Shown: positions 59,753 through 64,000 of the stretch, piece after piece
How the letters are laid out: every line of letters starts with the position of its first letter
Numbering within the stretch: the first letter of the stretch is position 1
From: Flagellimonas meishanensis
Lineage (GTDB): Bacteria > Bacteroidota > Bacteroidia > Flavobacteriales > Flavobacteriaceae
Reading direction: 5' to 3'
Length of the DNA: 64,000 bases
NCBI RefSeq assembly: GCF_019880545.1
Contig: NZ_JAINVW010000001.1
Coordinates: forward strand, 558,001-622,000
Program-made: the position numbers and the translations under genes
The notes under the pieces: generated by a model
Seen by the model: the letters and a program-made list of their open reading frames with translations, nothing else
The model's database searches: none
Told to the model about the DNA's origin: nothing

Positions 59753-61549
59753 ATGAAGAACATCAGGAATTTTTGCATCATAGCACATATAGACCACGGT
59801 AAGAGTACCTTGGCCGATCGTTTGTTGGACTCCACGGGGTCCGTTACCGAGAGGGAAAAACAAGACCAGTTATTGGACAACATGGACCTGGAACGGGAGC
59901 GTGGCATAACCATTAAAAGTCATGCCATTCAAATGGAATATGTGCACAATGGTGAGCACTATGTCCTTAATTTGATAGACACTCCGGGGCATGTTGATTT
60001 CTCCTATGAGGTATCACGATCCATTGCGGCGTGCGAAGGTGCCCTGTTGGTAGTTGATGCAGCACAAAGCATTCAGGCTCAGACGATTTCCAATCTATAT
60101 CTTGCTCTTGAGAACGACTTGGAAATCATTCCTGTGCTAAACAAGGTGGACCTGCCAAGTGCCAATCCGGAGGAGGTTACTGACGATATCGTAGATCTTT
60201 TGGGGTGTGCTCCCGAGGACGTGATTCCGGCAAGTGCCAAAACGGGTATTGGCATTGGTGAAATTTTGACCGCTATTATTGAGCGAATCCCGGCGCCCAA
60301 AGGAGACCCCAACGAGCCTTTGCAGGCGTTGGTTTTTGATTCGGTTTACAACCCTTTTCGTGGCGTTGAGACCTATTTTAGGGTAATCAATGGAGAAATA
60401 GCAAAGGGGCAAAAGATAAAATTTGTGGCCACCGGCAAATCGTACTACGCCGATGAGGTGGGAACGCTGAAATTGACCCAAGTGCCAAAGAACAAGATTT
60501 CCGCCGGGGATGTAGGTTATCTCATCACAGGAATAAAGGATGCCCGGGAAGTGAAGGTTGGGGATACCATCACAGATGCGGCCAGGCCCACGCAAAATGC
60601 CATTGAGGGCTTTGAGGACGTAAAGCCGATGGTCTTTGCTGGAATTTATCCTGTGGACACGGAAGATTTTGAAGAACTACGATCTTCCATGGAGAAATTA
60701 CAGCTCAATGACGCTTCCTTGGTTTTCACCCCTGAAAGCAGTGCCGCCCTGGGGTTTGGTTTTAGATGCGGGTTCTTGGGCATGCTCCATATGGAAATTA
60801 TCCAAGAGCGCTTGGAGCGGGAATTTGACATGACCGTTATCACCACGGTTCCAAACGTTAGCTACCATGCCTTTACAACCAAGGATGAAGAGAAGCCAGT
60901 TATCGTGAACAATCCTTCAGATCTGCCCGACCCTTCAACCCTTTCGCGCGTGGAGGAGCCCTACATAAAGGCCACTGTGATCACAAAATCGGATTTTGTG
61001 GGCAACGTAATGTCCCTTTGTATTGAAAAAAGGGGGCAAATTGTAAACCAGACCTACCTTACCACGGAAAGGGTGGAGCTCATTTTTGATATGCCCTTAG
61101 CTGAAATCGTTTTCGATTTCTACGACCGACTGAAAACCGTGTCCAAAGGGTACGCCTCTTTCGATTATTCCCCCATAGGAATGCGGGTGTCCAAATTGGT
61201 CCGGGTCGATATTCTCTTGAACGCCCAGCCTGTTGACGCTTTATCTGCATTGGTTCATTTTGATAATGCCCACACCCTTGGCAAAAAGATGTGTGAAAAA
61301 CTTAAGGAGCTCATTCCAAGGCAACAGTTTGATATTCCCATACAGGCCGCCATTGGTTCCAAAATCATCTCTAGGGAAACCATCAAGGCCTTGCGGAAAG
61401 ATGTTACCGCAAAATGCTATGGTGGTGATATTTCCCGTAAGCGGAAGCTGTTGGAGAAACAGAAAAAGGGTAAAAAACGCATGAGGCAGGTCGGGAATGT
61501 CGAGATTCCACAACAAGCGTTCATGGCTGTTTTAAAACTGAACGACTGA
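59753..61549 (+). CDS. lepA: Elongation factor 4 (LepA)
   Basis: From ATG 59753 ([19 protein letters not shown]) the protein has 598 residues, the canonical length. GTPase motifs are G1 [10 protein letters not shown]3 [13 protein letters not shown]4 NKVDLP and G5 SAKTG. Domains II, III and V and the LepA-specific C-terminal domain follow ([45 protein letters not shown]). It is a ribosomal GTPase that remodels stalled or initiating ribosomes. Confidence 0.97.
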   Translation: MKNIRNFCIIAHIDHGKSTLADRLLDSTGSVTEREKQDQLLDNMDLERERGITIKSHAIQMEYVHNGEHYVLNLIDTPGHVDFSYEVSRSIAACEGALLVVDAAQSIQAQTISNLYLALENDLEIIPVLNKVDLPSANPEEVTDDIVDLLGCAPEDVIPASAKTGIGIGEILTAIIERIPAPKGDPNEPLQALVFDSVYNPFRGVETYFRVINGEIAKGQKIKFVATGKSYYADEVGTLKLTQVPKNKISAGDVGYLITGIKDAREVKVGDTITDAARPTQNAIEGFEDVKPMVFAGIYPVDTEDFEELRSSMEKLQLNDASLVFTPESSAALGFGFRCGFLGMLHMEIIQERLEREFDMTVITTVPNVSYHAFTTKDEEKPVIVNNPSDLPDPSTLSRVEEPYIKATVITKSDFVGNVMSLCIEKRGQIVNQTYLTTERVELIFDMPLAEIVFDFYDRLKTVSKGYASFDYSPIGMRVSKLVRVDILLNAQPVDALSALVHFDNAHTLGKKMCEKLKELIPRQQFDIPIQAAIGSKIISRETIKALRKDVTAKCYGGDISRKRKLLEKQKKGKKRMRQVGNVEIPQQAFMAVLKLND

Positions 61550-61571
61550 TCACATTCAAACAGCGCGTTGC

Positions 61572-61829
61572 CTATTCGTCAGCCAACGTGTTGCCCAATG
61601 TGCAAAGACCCTCAACATAGGCCTTCTGGGTTTGGTTTCCCAAATCGCTTTTGGTCAGTTTTTCCGTTTCCCCTCCTCCCTTTAAGGTATAGGTGCCGTC
61701 CTCATTGTCACAAATCTCTATTTTCACCCCTTGGGTCTTACAGGAGTCGCAATTCCTATTGTCTTCTTTGGAGCACCCAACAAAACAGACCGCCAATACG
61801 ATGGTCAATGATATAAGTAGGTTCTTCAT
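61572..61829 (-). CDS. Small hypothetical lipoprotein
   Basis: This 85-residue protein has a lipobox (VLAVCFVGC, Cys about 19) and Cys-rich NRNCDSCKTQGVKIEICDNEDGTYTLKGGG, then a short helix. It is probably periplasmic and disulphide-bonded; no family is recognised. It is convergent with lepA (22 bp). Confidence 0.75.
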   Translation of the reverse strand: MKNLLISLTIVLAVCFVGCSKEDNRNCDSCKTQGVKIEICDNEDGTYTLKGGGETEKLTKSDLGNQTQKAYVEGLCTLGNTLADE

Positions 61830-61974
61830 GGTTAAAATTTGGTTTGCTTAGCAAATCCAAAAATAGTCCGTGAGGTATTGGCTCATGTGCCCAAATTGAC
61901 GTATGGGCCTGTTGGATTGATGGTTTGTCCGCTTGAAGAAGTCTCTCGACAAGAAGCGAGCTCGTCAGAAAGAG

Positions 61975-63813
61975 TTAGGATTTTTCTTGTTCTGTTGCGA
62001 ACTGTTTCCCCAGATATACCAGTTTGTATCCTTCGCCTTGCGGCTCAAAATCCTTGCTGTTGGAGGGAATGATCTCAATGCTGCCGTCGGGAGACTTGGT
62101 AAAAACGGGGATTATGTCCTTTTCCTTTTGGGTGATCTCTATCAGGCTGTCGTAGTGGGACTTGTCCTTGAGAGCAATTTCTCGGATTGACGGATAGCTT
62201 CTTACCGTTTCCATTAACCTGATAAAGTCGTCCGTATGGGAGAACAGGCCTTCCTTGGGGTTTTTGTTGGGGTCGTTCACTTCTTCCGTATTCACCAACC
62301 GGAATGCGCCATTTTCCCCAAACTGCTTCTGAAACTTGTCAATGGCATAATTGTTTATGTCCGAATTGCCGGTAAGTGCCAATAGGTAACCCATATCGTT
62401 CAATTCAATGTTGTCCGTGAGGTTGTCAGAAAAAATATCGGCAGTAATGGCCTCGAGTCCCAAACTTTTGGCCTTGTCCACATTACTTTGGTTATTATCA
62501 ATAAGTACTACATGGCGATTGTTCTTTTTTAGGTAGTTTGCAATCAATCGGGACAACCGCGATGCACCAATAATCAAGATTCCTTCGGATTTCTTTAGGA
62601 AAACGCCCACCAATTTGGCAAATAGCCTCGCCGTGGTGGCATTCAGCAAAACCGTGCCGAGCACAATCATGAAAACCAATGGCGTGATATACTCCGCGCC
62701 CGGCTCGCCCTTGGCCAACAATTTGGAACCAAACAGCGAGGCTATACCTGCTGCAACGATACCCCTGGGGCCCACCCAACCTATAAAAAGCTTTTCATTG
62801 AACTTTAAGTTTGAACCCTGGGCGCTCAAAAACACCCCAATGGGCCGAATCACGAACACGATTATGGCGAACAGTATGGCAGAATCCCAATTATAAACCA
62901 ATTCCATGTCCCCAATGCTGATGTTTGCTGCCAAAAGGATAAAAAGTATTGATATAAGCAGTACACTCAGGGATTCCTTAAAGTATAACAACTCCTTAAG
63001 ATTGGGCAAATTCATGTTGCCCATCACCATGCCCATCACCACCACGGCCAAAAGACCGGATTCGTGGGCAAACACATCAGATTCCACAAAAACCAGTAGG
63101 ACCACCGAAAGGGAGACGACGTTCAAGAGATAGTGAGGAATAAACCCTTTTTTGATCGCAAAACCCAAGGCATGGGCAAAGGTGAATCCAAAGGTGGTTC
63201 CAAAAAGCAAGATTTTTGCAAACTCGATCAGTGCGGTTTTTGTAAAAGCCTGTCCTTCACCAACGCTAATAAATTCAAAAACAAGTACCGCGACCAATGC
63301 GCCGATGGGGTCTATCAAAATGCCCTCCCATTTCAATACGGCGGAAACATCCTTCTTCAAGGGAATATTTCTAAGTATCGGCGTGATAACCGTGGGGCCG
63401 GTAACAATAATCAATGCTGAAAAAAGAAAAGAAATCTGCCAGGAAAGGTCAAAAATGTAGTGTGCGGCTATGCCGGCCCCGAAAAAAGTGACCACTGTGC
63501 CTATGGTAATAAGTTTTGTGATAACCGGTCCCACGTTGGCAATTTCCGCTCTTTTCAAGGTCAGTCCGCCTTCAAAAAGAATAATGCTGATGGCCAAGGA
63601 AACAAAATAATAGAGCCCGTCGCCCGGGAAAAGTCCCTTTTCCCCATTCCAAATGGGTTCGATGAGCTTGGTGCCGTCCTCGGTATACAAAGTGGCTATC
63701 GGCCCTACCAAAAGTCCTATCAAAATAAGGGGTAAAATGGCCGGTAACTTAAATCGCCAAGCAACCCATTGCGCTATTATGCCAAGAATGATGATTCCTG
63801 CAAGTTCCAGCAT
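61975..63813 (-). CDS. Cation:proton antiporter with C-terminal TrkA-N domain
   Basis: From ATG 63813 (MLELAGIIILGIIAQWVAWRF) the protein has 612 residues; the frame to 63864 adds 17 charged residues not expected before a TM helix. About 12 TM helices form a Na+/H+-exchanger (CPA-type) core: GEKGLFPGDGLYYFVSLAISIILFEGGLTLKR, GPTVITPILRN, GWVGPRGIVAAGIASLFG. A Rossmann NAD(P)-binding TrkA-N domain (ILIIGASRLSRLIANYLKKNNRHVVLID, about 410-530) follows. It exchanges Na+ or K+ for H+. The 187 bp to the right edge show nothing else. Confidence 0.92.
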   Translation of the reverse strand: MLELAGIIILGIIAQWVAWRFKLPAILPLILIGLLVGPIATLYTEDGTKLIEPIWNGEKGLFPGDGLYYFVSLAISIILFEGGLTLKRAEIANVGPVITKLITIGTVVTFFGAGIAAHYIFDLSWQISFLFSALIIVTGPTVITPILRNIPLKKDVSAVLKWEGILIDPIGALVAVLVFEFISVGEGQAFTKTALIEFAKILLFGTTFGFTFAHALGFAIKKGFIPHYLLNVVSLSVVLLVFVESDVFAHESGLLAVVVMGMVMGNMNLPNLKELLYFKESLSVLLISILFILLAANISIGDMELVYNWDSAILFAIIVFVIRPIGVFLSAQGSNLKFNEKLFIGWVGPRGIVAAGIASLFGSKLLAKGEPGAEYITPLVFMIVLGTVLLNATTARLFAKLVGVFLKKSEGILIIGASRLSRLIANYLKKNNRHVVLIDNNQSNVDKAKSLGLEAITADIFSDNLTDNIELNDMGYLLALTGNSDINNYAIDKFQKQFGENGAFRLVNTEEVNDPNKNPKEGLFSHTDDFIRLMETVRSYPSIREIALKDKSHYDSLIEITQKEKDIIPVFTKSPDGSIEIIPSNSKDFEPQGEGYKLVYLGKQFATEQEKS

Positions 63814-64000
63814 CTTTTTAGTTTTTTTGAAATTTACAGTTTTTCTTTTAGAATCAAAGCACATATCCTACATTGAGATTTGGTAAATCCTATAATCCCA
63901 AGTTTTCAAGGCTGGGTAAAATCTATGTTGAAGATTCGTAGCTTCTTTTTTGTTAAAATAGAATCAATAAAAGCCTATTTTGTAATCATATGCGTTGGTC

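Overview
The window is about 64 kb of a Bacteroidetes chromosome, most likely a marine Flavobacteriaceae. The signs are a SusC/SusD outer-membrane pair, TonB-dependent receptors, many 'SFSQ'-type secreted proteins, almost no Shine-Dalgarno sequences, a TAnnTTTG promoter element before lepA, a CTnDOT-type tyrosine recombinase, and a modest GC content. Housekeeping genes sit at the right end (tRNA-CAT, methylmalonyl-CoA epimerase, rbfA, FtsX-type permease, dusB, lepA, cation/proton antiporter). The rest is mostly accessory DNA.

Layout. 1-7.1 kb: a nutrient-uptake locus (partial lipoprotein, SusD-like, SusC-like) with a membrane AraC-type regulator upstream. 7.4-16.7 kb: two tail-to-tail MetR-like LysR regulators, a DUF3291 protein, a Leu/Val-type amino-acid dehydrogenase, an S41-like protein with TPRs, an NTF2-like lipoprotein, a HIT-like/EamA pair, and two decayed genes. 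16.7-18 kb: a serine beta-lactamase-like lipoprotein.

18.1-38.3 kb: a cassette-like array. Eighteen small, unrelated, mostly secreted or lipoprotein genes all lie on the minus strand. Fifteen copies of an 18-bp motif (ATCGTTTATTTGAACTTT on the plus strand) mark the gene junctions, always in one orientation; the longer copies are the tail of a ~100-bp repeat. A second separator class, attC-like nested palindromes, lies at 22.9-24.0 kb. Three plus-strand blocks interrupt the array: a 2TM protein, a lipoprotein/PQQ-propeller/YVTN-propeller operon, and a membrane protein followed by an AGCS symporter.

38.3-45.5 kb: a minus-strand defence island. In transcription order it encodes a serine recombinase, a SIR2-like NADase, a HerA-like ATPase, an unknown 169-residue protein, a cytosine-5 DNA methyltransferase and a protein combining an EVE/PUA-like N-terminus with a PD-(D/E)XK-like C-terminus. 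It looks like a SIR2-HerA system joined to a restriction-modification module.

45.6-51.7 kb: a possible signalling module made of a secreted, membrane-anchored TPR-CHAT protease, an ECF sigma factor, a one-TM anti-sigma-like protein with a TPR tail, and a divergent group of three exported proteins. 52.4-54 kb: a tyrosine recombinase next to the 3' end of tRNA-CAT, a likely island boundary. No CRISPR array, rRNA or recognisable insertion sequence was seen.
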